Shown: one piece after another, positions 11,940 to 25,024 of the stretch
How the letters are laid out: each line of letters starts with the position of its first letter
Position numbering within the stretch: position 1 is the first letter of the stretch
The notes under the pieces: generated by a model
What the model was told of the DNA's origin: nothing
The model's database searches: none
What the model saw: the letters and a program-made list of their open reading frames with translations, nothing else
Made by a program: the position numbers and the translations under genes
DNA from: Hyperoodon ampullatus
Lineage: Eukaryota; Chordata; Mammalia; Artiodactyla; Ziphiidae
Direction: 5' to 3'
NCBI GenBank assembly: GCA_949752795.1
Contig: OX457060.1
Span: 105,288,949 to 105,352,948, forward strand
Length of the DNA stretch: 64,000 bases

Positions 11940-12810
11940 AGTCTCTGCTCCACACTCAGCATCAGATCCTTACTTGGCACTGTGCCTCCTCTCTCTTGTC
12001 CCTCTCCTCAAATTAGACTGTGGTTACTTACTATTAAGTGCTTATTGGCCTCACAGTGGCATGCAGGGGAGAGGAAATTCCCTGTTGATCTGATTTGACC
12101 TCAGTCTTAAGCAGTTACATACAGTGTCTGGGTTTCAGGAATGAAGAATTCTCAGTGATTTTTCCTTTCCCAGCCTTTAATTGTCTAAGCCCAGGGTGTA
12201 TCTCTAACCCTTGTCCCCCTAGAGAGGATGCTTTTCTGTTCCCTCCTCCCAGCTGTGATGGTCTTTTACCAGTGCCACAAGATGACAGGGTTGGCTGCCT
12301 TTCCACCAGCATGGCGGGGCTCTTGTTCCCGAGGGGAGAAGGATAGATGGATTGAGGTAGGGCTTTATGCAACAGCTTCTGTTCCTGTCCCCAGGAGGGA
12401 TGCCAGTACCATGAGGGATGCTTTCTCAGGTATCTTGTGTTGTCCAAATGTTTCTTATGAGCACCTGGTGATGTCCATGGAGAAGAGCCCTGAGTGGTAG
12501 TTAATTCACCTTGTGAATTATATGGTTTAGCTCTTAAGGGTTCTAGATTCTCATGCTAGTCCAAACTGAGACTTAAGCAACTTGTTAAAATTTTAGCAGA
12601 ATTCTTCTTACCAGCTTGTATGGTACCTGGAAGAAGCTGCCCCAGTAGGCAAGTTCTCCCTTCTTTACTCTGTGGAGAGACTATTTTCATGGATTTGGAG
12701 TTATTTGGTTGCCCTGCATCCTCAGACCTTTGTTGTTATAAGGATGAGAGCAATGTTTTTAGCTTGCTCATGACTCTGAAGAAGCCAGAAGTCTTGACTG
12801 AGTTTTATAA
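11940..12810. other. GC-richer 0.9 kb block without recognised gene
   Basis: A moderately GC-rich stretch with several overlapping 64-110 codon frames on both strands. No frame dominates and no splice-site pair frames any of them. It could be an old LTR or an L1 5' region. No call is made. Confidence 0.25.
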
Positions 12811-13059
12811 CTAGGACATGTAGCAGTATCTGTATTTTCTTAATATTCCCACCATTTAAATAACTTTGAGAGGCTAATCTGCTGAGGAATATATTTTAGA
12901 ATTTGTTTTACTATCTACAGTATCATTCTGTTAAAGAAAATGTTTTAGTGGCAGCTTATCCTAATAATGTTTCATATAAATTTTATTATAAGGGTAAAAA
13001 ATAAAGTTTTTTTTAAACTCTATATAGAATTTTTCAATATCTCCAAGAGGAAGGTGGGG

Positions 13060-13490
13060 ACACATTTGTTAAGAGAGAGTAATCTAAGAAAATATGGTAT
13101 TTGGTAAGGAGATAGCATCCTGCTTGCTCTTAACTCCTGATAAGCTATGGCCAGGCCAGCTGCACCAGAGCCCCCAGTATGGCAGGTTTCCACATGAGGA
13201 ATGAAAGGTGGCTGTATGTAACTTTGGCACACAAGAATTTCCCTCTCTTGTAGTAGGGTGAACTCCTGGTTTGCGATTCCTCACAACAATCACAGCCCTG
13301 AACCCCTAGAATTACTGGTGCATCCCCAGGCTGAACAAGGGAGGCATGAGTGATGCGGCTCACTGTGTTCTTGACCTTGCGTTTGTCCTCTGCACAACTT
13401 GTCACAGGTTTGATTGTAAGCTAAGGTGATAGTTACCTTAACCCAATCAAATCATCACCTAAGCTCATCCTCAGCATTGACCCAGATCAG
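13060..13490. other. GC-richer block without recognised gene
   Basis: Three overlapping minus-strand frames of 69-86 codons lie here. They read through each other and none has convincing splice sites. The block may be an old LTR fragment. Confidence 0.2.
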
Positions 13491-13805
13491 ATCACATGCA
13501 TACATATTTTGAAGTATTTTTGTCACTGAATTTTAGTAGACTTTTGGGTACATTATCAGTTAAATATATATGTAAAAAAAATACTGAGAGTAGCTTAATA
13601 AAATATTTAAAAATTCTAAATATATTTTCTCTAATTTCCTTGTAGTGGTTAAGCTGACACTTAAATATTTGACTATAAAAAAACCTGAGTCCCATTTTAT
13701 TCCTTTTCTACCTTTTTCAATACATTAGCATAAATAAAATGCTTTCAAATGTTGTGAATTCTCTTATACCTGACAGGGCTGAAAAGAAAAAAACCTGAAA
13801 GTATA

Positions 13806-13945
13806 GAAATTTATATTAAATATATAAAATATTTGATATTTGATATCGTTAATTATATTAATTTATTAAATATGTTATTTAATATACAATTAAATATTTC
13901 TACATTTAGTACAATAAATATATAAATATATAAAAAATCAATGTA
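13806..13945. repeat. AT-rich low-complexity tract
   Basis: About 140 bases made almost only of A and T, with repeated taaatat and attaaata words in both orientations. The only clear G or C interruptions are a tatcgtta and a few single bases. Confidence 0.7.
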
Positions 13946-14867
13946 CAAGAAAAGAAAAAGAATGTAGATATATGCTGACACATGCTCAGTTTAATTCTTG
14001 TATCTTTTGTTTCTTATATAAACAAGGCTGCTTAAACTGAAACCACTAATCCATGCCAAGTAAAGTGGCCCAATATCATATTCCAGCAAAGGCATAACAG
14101 TAGAGATCTTTGGAAGAGGGTGAGGAGTTTATAGTGTGGTTTTGCTTGTTACCAGCATCCAGAGCAAGATTTGGGTACAAATAAAGCAGAAAAATGGCTA
14201 CTTTCAAGATAAGTTCATATACTATATTCTGTCTTAACCTATTTATTATTTTGAGATGGTTTCCAAAATAATATGTATTTTTTTGCACGTGTATCTTTCC
14301 TCTTTGAGCCTTTAGATTTTAAGGAACGATTGATCTATACTCATTGTGGGCTTTTTCTTGCAGAGCACAGAGATAAACACTAAATCCCTAGCTGGCATTC
14401 TGGTTTTCAATGGTGAAATGGAGTCATAGATAAAATTCCAAGTTCCTTATAAACCACAGCAACTTCTCTCCAAATTTGGTAAGTGGAAGCATTTTTACAC
14501 TTATAACTCTTGTCTGTTTAACCATCCAAAAGTACACAGTAGTTTGTTTTGGTTTTCCAAATTAATATGGCAGCTTCTGAGCATAAAGCTCTAGAGGCAT
14601 TTGCTTCTTGTTGTAATAAAGCCACAAAGGGTTTTCCTTGGCTAGTATTCAAGGAAATTGTTTCTGTTGATCACGCCTTCAACACAAGCCTAAGGAGTGA
14701 TTATTCATTCACACACAAAAAAATTACTCAAGTAGATATAAATGACAACAATGAGTGCTAGGAAGAAAATTGTGAAAGATAGCGGTAGAAACAGAGGGCC
14801 ATCTATTATGCACAATTTTTCATACTCACCTATTTGAGTAGTTGATATGTGATAGGCATTGATCGAG

Positions 14868-15058
14868 TTGTAATAATGTCCATTGTGTCATCTTAGCATC
14901 ACAAAATTCCTTTGAGTAACTATTGTTGCCATTTTATGGCTGAGCCATGTGAAGTTTGAAGAGAGAAAACTATTTGCTTAAGTACACACAACTATTAATT
15001 GACATTACTGAAAGTTTTTTCAGCTTCTCTGAGTCTGAACCACAGTCCTATTTGAAGT
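14868..15058 (-). repeat. MIR SINE, antisense
   Basis: Carries the complement of the MIR core: ttgttgccattttatggctg, then a cttaagtacacacaacta stretch matching the usual gcccaaggtcacacagcta region. Confidence 0.6.
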
Positions 15059-15059
15059 C

Positions 15060-17670
15060 ATTTGAGGAAAGCTCTCACACCAGACAGAAAAACAAATGTG
15101 TCTTTAAGTCAAAATAGGCATGAGGTGTTGTTTCTCTAACTTTATTTTTATACAACCAAAATATTTATTGTGATATTTGCCCCATCCATATAGCTATATA
15201 AGACAATACAGAGATAATTCTTTAGCTATTTATGAACATATCAAAAAACTTTATAAAACCTTCCAGGACCCAAATTCTGTAATGAAAACTACAACTAGCA
15301 TATATTTACTTGAACAAAATGAAATTATAGAATATATGTAATTAATTTTTGTCATCCATCTTTGGATCCTCATCACAAAGCCTTGGTGATAATCCTTACT
15401 CAATGTGAATCAGAAAGTAATTTATTTCCAGTTGTATCCTCTTCTGACTGGTCTGTGCCAAGATCTCCCATTTTTGCTTCAAGTCCTATAGAATGTATTA
15501 CTGGTAGTTCTTACTCTTTGCTTATTAATCCTTGTTTTAATTCTCTGACTCTATAAGTGGAGCATGCTGGTATGTTTTCCTTCTGAGATAGTAGTATTTC
15601 TTCCCTTTTTGACTTCTGGATCTGAACCTCATTCAAAGACCATCTATGGGTTGCTACATAGAGGAGAGAGGTTTTACTTCTTTGGGGGAAGGAGTCACTT
15701 ACTTTTTGAAAGTGAATTTCCAATTGCTGAGCACCATGTCATGTTGTAAGTTACCCTGTGTACACCCTGGAAATAATTCTAAGGAAGTTATCACTCATGC
15801 CCTAGAGTATGTGACTTACAAATTTTACATAGTTTTGTCTTCTAATAAGGTCAGTGACAAGGGAACAGTCTCAATCCCAATAATATTTTCCCAATAATTG
15901 TATAATTATTTTATTTTTATAATCTTGATAAGATGAAAAGACTACAGACTGCAATTACAGTAAAAATATTTCTACTATTAATTCACATATCTTACAAGAT
16001 TATAAGATTGTGTCTTTTCAGAAATAGTATCTTACAGATTTGAGTCTGCTGTTTCTTTTTCATATATTCTGAACTTTAGCTAATGTGTAAATATTAACTA
16101 TGAAATCCTTGATGCTAGAACTTGGGATTTTAGTATTTCATGCCTAAAATGAAAATGCATTTATTGGAGTTCTACAAATAAAATGAAATATTTTAACAAC
16201 CAACAAACAAAAAGTTGGACATTATTGTTCATTGAAGCTGTCTTGTGAAAGAACTTCCTAATGGCAATGATGATAAAGCTACAAAGGGAGATCATGTAGT
16301 CTCTGTAATTAAAAACAGGCGATGCATCTGTCTTGTAGTGTTCTTTGTTTCTAAGCAAGTAGATGGCTTGATTATATAATTGCTTTTGGTCCTTAAAAGT
16401 ATATACTCTATGATTTGGTTTATATCACAGCCTCTGTCGTTTTAAGCTTTTTAAAAAATGTTCTACTAAATCTGCTTCTTTCCATTTGCCTTGATTTTTA
16501 TATTGGGTTTACAGAAATACCAATGATCTAATCTTTAATAATGCACAAAGATTCATGAGTAATGCATTATGTCAAATTAACACAAAAATGTTTAACACTA
16601 TTTATTCCTCCCCATAGTTCATTTTAATTAAAAATGTATTCCTAAAACTTCCTTGATTAGGGATTAATGTTCTATTGATTTGAAACACATCTACTGAGAA
16701 CAGAGTAGATTCAGAAAGAGGAACTGACATTACATGAAACATAACTTATCACCCTGAAGAATACATTATGCCACTGTTCACAATGCATGCAGGTTTTCCA
16801 TTATGCATTAAAATGCACAATGCAAGCATAATGACAGATTTGGGGAAGAGGCTGTAGCAAAGGAAACTCATGAGGCATACTGTACAGGTATGTGTGCTAA
16901 TAGTAGAAAAACATTTGTAGTTTTCAATACCAAGAGAAAGATAAGCATGATGGATGAATAGACGTTCCACAGAAATATTTCCTAAAATGTAGTCATTGAT
17001 TTCTTAGACTAAAAAATTACACTAACTTATCAGTGACTCTCTTAAGGCTTAAGTTGTGAATTAAAAAGTTAAAACTTTGAAAAAACGTTTAAAAAAGAAA
17101 CCTATAAAACCCAATTTCATCCACCAGTTGTTTGCAATCAAACCAAAGAGGCAAACATCAACACTCAACAAACTTAAGACATCTAAAAATAAACAGTTTC
17201 AAACAGGAAATAAAAAATTACTTACTAAGAACTCGAAGTAAAGAGATAGGTTTTAAGCTAGAATATGAAATTCAATGAAAACTTTCTATTAAATAGGAAG
17301 AGAAACGAAGCTATTCTACTTATAGCATAATGTCCAAATCAGATTAAGAATTCAACAGGTTTGTGAGTGAATAAAGAAGTGAAAAGACATTTCATGGAAA
17401 TTATGCTTTGTAAAATGAAAATAAAAGAGTTTGAATATCAGTGGATATAGGCCAGATAATGTGGGGAATGAGTAACTGAGAAATCAGTGATAACTGGTGA
17501 TATTGGACTTTAATATCAGACTGACTATCATAATAATCATACTAAAACTGATATACTACTATCATACTTTCTAGTTTTTTTTTACTTTTTCCAAAGTTTT
17601 AAGTGTTTAATAAATCTTAAGGGAGTCACTGATAAATTGATGTAAGCTTCTTTTTTTGTGGGCAGCATAT
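15060..17670. other. No feature seen
   Basis: AT-rich unique-looking sequence. Frames of 60-83 codons between 15362 and 15897 overlap on both strands without splice signals. Confidence 0.4.
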
Positions 17671-17674
17671 AGTT

Positions 17675-18112
17675 GGGACTGCCTTCTTCTATTGAAGTAT
17701 AGTTGCTTTACAATATTATATGTTACATGTATACAATATATGATTCACAATTTTTAAAGTTTATACTCCCTTTGTAGTTATTATAAAATATTGGCTATAT
17801 TGTACAATATAACTTTGTAGCTTGTACCTCTTAATAGTTTGTACCTCTTAATCCTGTACTCCTTTCTTGCCCCTCTCCCCTTCCGTCTCCCCACTGGTAA
17901 CCAGTAGTTCATTCTCTATATCTGTGAGTCTGCTTCTTTTTTATTATATTGACTAGTTTGTTGTATTCTTTAGATTCAACATATAAGTAATATCATACAG
18001 TACTTACCTTTCTTTGTCATATTTATTTCTCTTAGCATAATACCCTCCAAGTCCATCCATGTTGCTGCAAAGGGCAAATTTCATTCTTTTTTATGGCTGA
18101 GTAGTATTCCAT

Positions 18113-18149
<37 letters not shown>

Positions 18150-18715
18150 GTGTACATGTATATGTATCTATATATATATCTATATATCTATCTATGTATG
18201 TAGATATGTATACCACATTTCTTTATGTGTTCATGGGCAATTATGTTGCTTCCATATCTTGGCAGTTGTAAATAATGTTGCTATGAACAATGGGGTGCAT
18301 GTACATTTTTGAATTAATGTTTTTGTTTTTTCTCAGATATATACCCAGAAATGGAACTGCTGGATCATATGGTGGTTCTATCTTTAGTGTTTTGAAAAAT
18401 CCCCATACTGTTTTCCACAGTACCAATTTACATTCCCACAAACAGTGTATAAGTGTTCCCTTTTCTCAACATCCTCGCCAACCTTTGTTATTTGAGTTCT
18501 TTTTGATGACAGCCATTCTGACAGGTGTGAGGTGATATATCATTTTTTTTAATTTGCATTTCCCTGATGATTAGACGTGTTGAGCATCTTTTCATGTGCC
18601 TGTTGGCCATCTGCATTTCCTGTTTGGAGAAATGTCTATTCAGTTCTTCTGCCCATTTTTTAACTGGGTTATTTGGTTTTCTTGATGTGGAGTTGTGCGA
18701 GCTGTGATATGACTG
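17675..18715 (-). mobile_element. LINE-1 3' end (ORF2 C-terminus and 3' UTR), antisense
   Basis: Complement of an L1 3' end: it opens with tattgaagtatagttgcttt (3' UTR) and continues through ggctgagtagtattccattg and cccagaaatggaactgctgg to ORF2 C-terminal text. A frame on the minus strand (18441-18241) reads [16 protein letters not shown], close to the ORF2 region after the cysteine motif. A (tg)n/(ta)n tract has grown inside it. Frames are broken. It is older than the L1 at 4820. Confidence 0.88.
18112..18200 (+). repeat. (TG)n followed by (TATC)/(TA) microsatellite
   Basis: About sixteen tg dinucleotides with one cg interruption, then tatatctatata steps, inside the antisense L1 just after attccattg. 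Microsatellites often arise at this point in mammalian L1 copies. Confidence 0.9.
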
Positions 18716-20390
18716 ATAAGGGGTTAATTGCCTTTTTTTTTTAAATCCATTCTGGCAATCTTCATCTCTTAGTTGTTGTGTTTACACTGTTTAAATTTAA
18801 TGCAATTTTTGAAATGACTAGATTTATATCTACAATCCTAAAATTTGTTTTCTACTTGGTTCACTTTTTCCTTTGTTCCTTTTGTTCACTTATATGTGAT
18901 TAAATTTATTTTATAATTTCATGCTATCTCTAATAACAGCCAATTTCTATAACTATTATTTTATTTTTATTTTCCCTTGTGTTTACAGTATTTATCTTTC
19001 TTTACAGTCTAACTTAAAATAATATTAAATCATATCAATTATAAAATGAAGGAACACACAATGTATTTCTAATTCTTTTCTGTCAAATTGTATACGATTG
19101 CAGTCATGCGTTTTACTTTCACATACGCTGTAAACGCACATTGCTACCATTTTTGCATTAGACACTCAATTATTTTTAGAGTTATTTAAAATTCCCTGTG
19201 TTTATTTTTCCTAAGGTTTCTATACTCTAGCAGTCTTTTCCATTCAGCCTTGAACACTTACCTAAAAATTTTACCTGTATTCTTACATTCCTATATGACA
19301 GCCAGAACCTCTTAAATTCTATCAAAGGTGAGCCAAAGCTCACTCCCCATCTCCTCTTGGAGAAGTTTGTCTTTCCTTAGATTTCACACTGCTTATTTAC
19401 TCTGCATCCTGTCTCTGATGGGTTTATGAAAAGTTACGGTCTTATAGTTTCTTCATTTTTTCTTGTTGTTAGATTGGTAGCAATTCTCTTTTCTTTTCTA
19501 CATTATACATGGAAGCAGATCACCTACAACTGAAATTTAAGAAAGAAGAGTTGCCAAGGTAAAAGGTATTAATTTTGAACTTATTGCTTAGTGCATTATG
19601 TATACACTGTAGAAGAAATGAGTTAATTTGTTACCCGAAGCTATATTTTATGGAATATTAGATTTTAAACTGAATGTTATATGGTTTTGTCATTTAATTA
19701 TCTGTGTTCTATAACTTGAATAGGTCATTCAATTGATGGAAATTACTGAAGTGAATTTTCAGTATGGTATAAATATGTAGACAGCAAATTCATTTCAAAT
19801 GTTTATACAGCAAATAATTATCGAGCCCACTATTGAAATTTAGGATGTTCATGTAATAAAGACTGTTCACACCCCTTCTCTGGATGTACCTAGACTTTCT
19901 GCTTAGAGGTTATATTAACAGTAAAAGAATGATAAAACAAGATTTTTTTTAAGTCATGGATATAAAATACAGAATGGAATATTTGCTGATATTTGTGACA
20001 TATTGTGAAGAAAAGATATTAAGACATCTGGGTATCAATTACAGGAAGAAAATAATCTGTCATATATTGAAAAGTGAATGCTAGAGACAGAGCAATAATG
20101 TATGATAAATAAATATTTTCAAAGAAATAAGGATTAATATTGGTACCTAGGAGCCAACAGAAAGGCACAGTGTGTCAATTTTGGAGCAGTAGTTGAAAAT
20201 GAAAGGCACATTCAGTGATTCATTATCAGGAGTGTACTAGGGTTCTAGTTAGCTCTAAAAAGGCTGGAGCAGTCTATTAACTCTCAACTTTTGAAATAGA
20301 CCGCAAAAATTTCCTTCCAGAACATGATTCCACATTGAGAAAAAATTCATGAGAATAAAAATTTTAAAAAGTAGGACAGAGAATATAGAA
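18716..20390. other. No feature seen
   Basis: AT-rich unique-looking intron or intergenic DNA. A strong minus-strand acceptor near 19545 has no usable open frame behind it. Confidence 0.4.
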
Positions 20391-20409
20391 GGAAAGAAAA
20401 GAGACTTTC

Positions 20410-20781
20410 TGACTTCTCTGGTGGCACAGTGGTTAAGAATCTGCCTGTCAATGCAGAGGACATGGGTTTGAGCCCTGGTCCAGGAAGATCCCACATGCCG
20501 CGGAGCAACTAAGCCTGTGTGCCACAACTACTGAGCTTGTGCTCTAGAGCCTGCGAGCCACAACTACTGAAGCCCGCACATGTAGAGCCCGTGCTCTGCA
20601 ACAAGAGAAGCCACTGCAATGAGAAGCCCGCAAACCACAATGAAGAGTAACCCTCACTCACTGCAACTAGAGAAAGCCCGTGCACAGCAACGAAGACCCA
20701 ACGCAGCCAAAAATAAACAAGTAAATTAATTAATTAAAAAATAAAATAAAATAGTATTATTATTAAAAAAAAAAAAAGAAA
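20410..20781 (+). mobile_element. Long tRNA-derived SINE, cetacean CHR-1 type
   Basis: Begins tgacttctctggtggcacag with an A-box-like ggcacagtggttaag and a B-box-like gggtttgagccc, followed by a long tail of repeated gagccacaactactgaag motifs and a taaattaatta A-rich end. It is flanked by a perfect 17-bp duplication (aaagaaaagagactttc at 20393-20409 and 20782-20798). Confidence 0.9.
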
Positions 20782-21934
20782 AAAGAAAAGAGACTTTCAA
20801 GAGGAACGTGAGGGAGCAGACCAGAGCAGGAAAAGCTCAGAAATCAAATCATCATATTTTGGAAAACTGCATAAAAACAACAGGGAGCAGCTCTTTTAAG
20901 CAATAAAAGCTAGCCTGAACTAACCTCCTTTTAAATATCCAGAAAACCTGATTTCACATAAGAGTGAACAATAGGAAAGTGTTATGGCCTAAACCCCAGC
21001 GTTATGGCCCAAACCCCATAAAAAGTTATTATAAGGAAAAAGAGAGTAAGTAGCAAAATAGTATATCTGCAGAAAATAAAAGTACACCAGAAAGATATGA
21101 GTAGAAAACTGATCAAAACTATGTTTAACTCAATGGTTGCTCCATGATATTGTAGGAAAAAAATTGTACTTTTGAGGTGAACAATTTTATTATCTTGCGA
21201 GATCATAAGTAAAGGGAAAATATTTGTGTTGTCTCTACTAGATGAACTGTACCTCAGGACAACAAACTATTGGAAGGAGGAAAAAATCTCTTTTTAGAAG
21301 AATTCCATCTAAAAATTGAAAGAAAATGATAAACTTAAAATTTCATCATTTTTTCAGCTCAATCTAAATACATGGATCTAGGAACTAAGCAGCAACAGAT
21401 GCTAACATCATAAAAAGTGAGACAACCAGATACAAAATGCCTCTTGATGAAAGAACACAACATCATCTAGAGTTGCTAAAGTGATCAAATCTAAGTGGCT
21501 TTAATTCTGGATCCATTTGCAGGAAATACAGAGGGGCAGAAGTATGCAATCATCAAATAGCCTGGGTTCTTCAACAAATTAACTGTAAGGAAAAGAAAGA
21601 AATAGATGAGGATTTGTAGAATGATGGAAACTCCACAAAGTAAATAATAAAAAGGGGTGAACTAAATTTATGCAATTAGGTATGCATATTTGGTTCATTA
21701 ACCTATGAGGAAATATAAGTGATAAATATGAATTTCAGAAGATTGAATAATTTGTAGGGGAAAAAGTAGTAGGATTAAGAAGGTGCACATGGGAGACTCT
21801 TTAGGATCTACACTAAGCAAATAGCCACATTGCAGACACACCATTGCTAAAACTGGGAGGAGGGGGCAGGCTAAGAGAGGAGATTCAAGTATATTACAAA
21901 CAACTCAAGTCTGTAGCAACTTTATAATGTAGTA

Positions 21935-22085
21935 GTTTTGTGACTGGATTACAGACCCAGACTGCTGTCTGGGTTCAAATCCCAGGTACACTCTGGCAGC
22001 AGGACTTTGGACTGGCTTCCTCATCTTTAAAATGGACATAGCTTCCCTCACAAGTTAGCCATAAGGATTAAAATAAATATTGTGA
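21935..22085 (+). repeat. MIR SINE
   Basis: Contains ctgggttcaaatcccaggta, ggcttcctcatctttaaaat and gccataaggattaaaataaa in MIR order. Confidence 0.7.
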
Positions 22086-23754
22086 AAAAAATTAGTTTTA
22101 CATTTTGTAAATGAGATATTCATTGAATCCTTGTGGTATTATTCTGAAGCGAACACGTACATTTTTAAAATGGCATTCCAGCAAGGGTCTCAACATTTCA
22201 CCTAGGTTAGACTCTGAAAGTAAGATTTAAATCTTATGAGTTGAAATTTGAAATGTAAAATATAAAACTTCAACTGAAGTGCTCATTGATTGAACTAAAT
22301 TCATAAAGCATAATATGTCTTCCAGGTGAGGTAGCAAATATTTTTCAAATACTACTGATTTCTTTAGGCTCTATCAGTTTCATTACTAATTTTTGTTCAA
22401 TATCCTTATTGCCAATTCCCTTTCTCTTTCTCTGGTTCTCTTGCTCTCTCTCCATGTCACTTACTTGAAAAGTTTTCAAGAAATGCTTTAGGAAAAGCAA
22501 GCTATTGTGCTGACTGCTATGATTAGTTGAGTCAAATAAGTATGCACTATTTTGGAATTGTATAGAATATTATTCTAAAAGTTATACTGAATAAATGGCC
22601 AACTCAATTAAACTGATTCTCTTATAGATGAAATTAAACTTTGCATAGTCCTTTTCAGATTAAATTTGGCAATCATTTGTATATAAAACTTGTAGAAAAT
22701 TGGCACATGTTTGGTTATAGTTTTATTTAATGGTTCATTCCTTTCAAATAGTAGTTCCAAAATAGATTTCATATTTATGATAAATATTCTTTGAGATTCC
22801 AACATTTAAAGTTAATATGTTTTATCTTATTATCTTTGAAAATATTAATTACATCCTGGTCTCCCAAAAGATAAGGGCTTAGCTACTATTTTCATATTTT
22901 TAAAATTACTTTGTGAAGATAAAATTTTTAATGTAAAAAACTTTGGTGTTTTTTGTGTTTTGGCATAATTCCTTTTCTCTGTCACAAATGGTTAAAATAT
23001 GTATCATCATAAAGAACTATTTCTTCAAAGTTTTATCCTCTTTAAAACATATTTTTTTCTGATTACACAAGTCATAAAAAGTTCTTTAAATTCATACTTT
23101 ACAGAAATGTATACTATACAGTCACTGTCTCCTATAAACCCCCAGAGATGTTACTGTAAACATATTGCTCAAATGTATCTTTTGTGTACCAAGTCATACA
23201 CATAGGTGTATATACAGCTTAAATGTAATCTTATTATTCATAGTTCATCTACTTCTGTAGATCAAGGAGAGATTGTCTCATGTAGAAGATATATATGTGC
23301 AGACATATGTAATGCAGCTTTTAACACTTGATAAAGAAGTTTGAAACAAAAGTTAAGTAAAAATTTTGAGAGAAGCCAATACCTGTAAAACACTTATTCA
23401 CACTGGTCAATAGCATATTTAAAGAACCATTTGAATGAATGTCTAATGTCTCATATTTTTAAAAGGTTATCTTTTGGAGCTCCTAATAAGATCCAGTCCC
23501 TAAATAACACTGTAGACAAGAGCAAGCCTAGTCACCTCAGAACACTCATGTCTATATTGATGGGTGAAAGAGAAATAAAACTTTGTCTTATTAAGTCACT
23601 GTTTTCATATCTCTTTTTCATAGCAGCTTAGCATGTAGTTTAATACCAGAACCACTAAATGCTAAAACTGCTCTATAAATACACTGAGACATTTTTATGC
23701 CATTTCTTTATAGACAGAAAGTTATGAAAACTTAGATATTGGAATATAGTTATT

Positions 23755-23900
23755 CATTCAAATTATTAATTTATTCAATAAATATTTCTCTAACAACTAC
23801 TATGGGCTGAGCACTATGTAGCCACAAGAGACACAGCACTGAGCAAAGACAATAAGTTCTGCTCTCAGATACGAATATTTTGGAAACAGACACCCATCAA
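23755..23900 (-). repeat. L2 3' end, antisense
   Basis: The text ttcaataaatatttctctaa, ctatgggctgagcactatg and acacagcactgagcaaag follows the complement of the L2 LINE 3' end. Confidence 0.6.
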
Positions 23901-24518
23901 AAATCGCAAATAAAAGTCTAAAAATTACTGATGTGATAATTGTTTCAATGGTAGGTACCTGGTAATACTGAGAAAATAAAAAAGATTAGTCTCAATCACA
24001 AATATTTACTACCTAATAACTGAATAAAAGAAATAGTAATAATGCAAAACACCTGCCCTCCATTACCCCAGAGTCTTTGAAGGGAAATAAGGAGTAAAAA
24101 TATAATCACTAAGCAAGGCAGTATGTTGGTACCACATAAGCACTAAGAGATGAATGGGTGTATCATAGGCATGACTAAACCTGCCAAATGGTTTTCTAAT
24201 GTAATGACAGATGTAATGCAAAACAATACACTGCTTCACAATGTGTGTACCTCCTAATAGAAAACATCTACATCTGAGCTATGAGAAAAATACACTGACG
24301 TTGTATCAAGCTACACATATTCATTTTTTTCACATAAGCATTGATTACAAGTCTTCCTGACTAGTGGTTTCAATCATGATTTGAAATGATTTGATTTAAA
24401 TTATATCTTTCCTGGAGGAGATTTGTCCAAACACATAGAGCAAATCTTCCCCTAAAGTCTTCCAGGTTTTAAATCAATCAGTAAATGGAATTTTAACAGA
24501 GGTAACCATATAACTTAC

Positions 24519-24650
24519 ATTTCCAAAGTCTGACTTATTATTGTGAAGAAATTGCTGAATACTCAGGATGAGTTCAACCAAAGCTTGTCTGAGTTCATTC
24601 CCAGATTTGTTAATCATTGGGGGAAAATCTTACTGTGCATATAGAATGCA
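24519..24650 (-). CDS. Candidate coding exon, 44 codons, with one in-frame stop
   Basis: Minus-strand segment of 132 bases between an excellent acceptor (tctttctttgttttccag) and a donor gtaagt (24513-24518). In phase 0, matching the preceding exon at 26745-26937 and the following one at 2158-2241, it reads CILYAQ, TAA (24630-24632), then DFPPMINKSGNELRQALVEL, continuing ILSIQQ and ending NKSDFGN. The 37 codons after the stop look strongly protein-like. The stop could be a real inactivating change, a sequencing error, or a sign that a different acceptor is used. The nearest alternatives (cacag just before the TAA; actcag at about 24596) break either the frame or the phase. Confidence 0.48.
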
Positions 24651-24840
24651 CTGGAAAACAAAGAAAGACTTGCTCAACCTTCACTAGAAATGATGGTACA
24701 GAGAGCTAACTTGACTTTTGATCCAAGGTTAGGGTTTGAACTTCAGGATATGGTAAACTTGTATTAGTGGCATGTAAACCCTTGTCCTAACCTCCAGAGA
24801 ACTGGAGAGCTGGAATCTAACAAAATTCTGGAAAATAAAT

Positions 24841-24854
24841 AATATATATAATTG

Positions 24855-24905
<51 letters not shown>
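24841..24905. repeat. (TA)n microsatellite
   Basis: An uninterrupted run of about 21 ta dinucleotides within 24860-24903, with imperfect atat flanks. Confidence 0.95.
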
Positions 24906-24906
<1 letters not shown>

Positions 24907-25024
24907 TATGTATCATATATATGATTTAGCAGTTTCAGAGTGGTTTTGCAGATATTTAGTGTTGAAAAGTTGGTTAAATTAAGACTTCTCAATTTTCAGC
25001 GCTCATGGTATTAAACGATGATGC

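Larger units (their letters stand above)
20800..24500. other. Mostly featureless, apart from one MIR and one L2 listed separately
   Basis: AT-rich sequence without exon-like segments or further repeats that I can name. Part of the large intron or of the introns near the model exons. Confidence 0.35.

Noticed and set aside
18118..18312. 64-codon plus-strand frame rich in Val, Cys and Tyr
   Set aside because: It is the translation of a (tg)n/(ta)n microsatellite.
19530..19550. Strong minus-strand acceptor with a gtgatc six bases later
   Set aside because: A six-base exon without phase support is not credible, and all longer frames meet stops.
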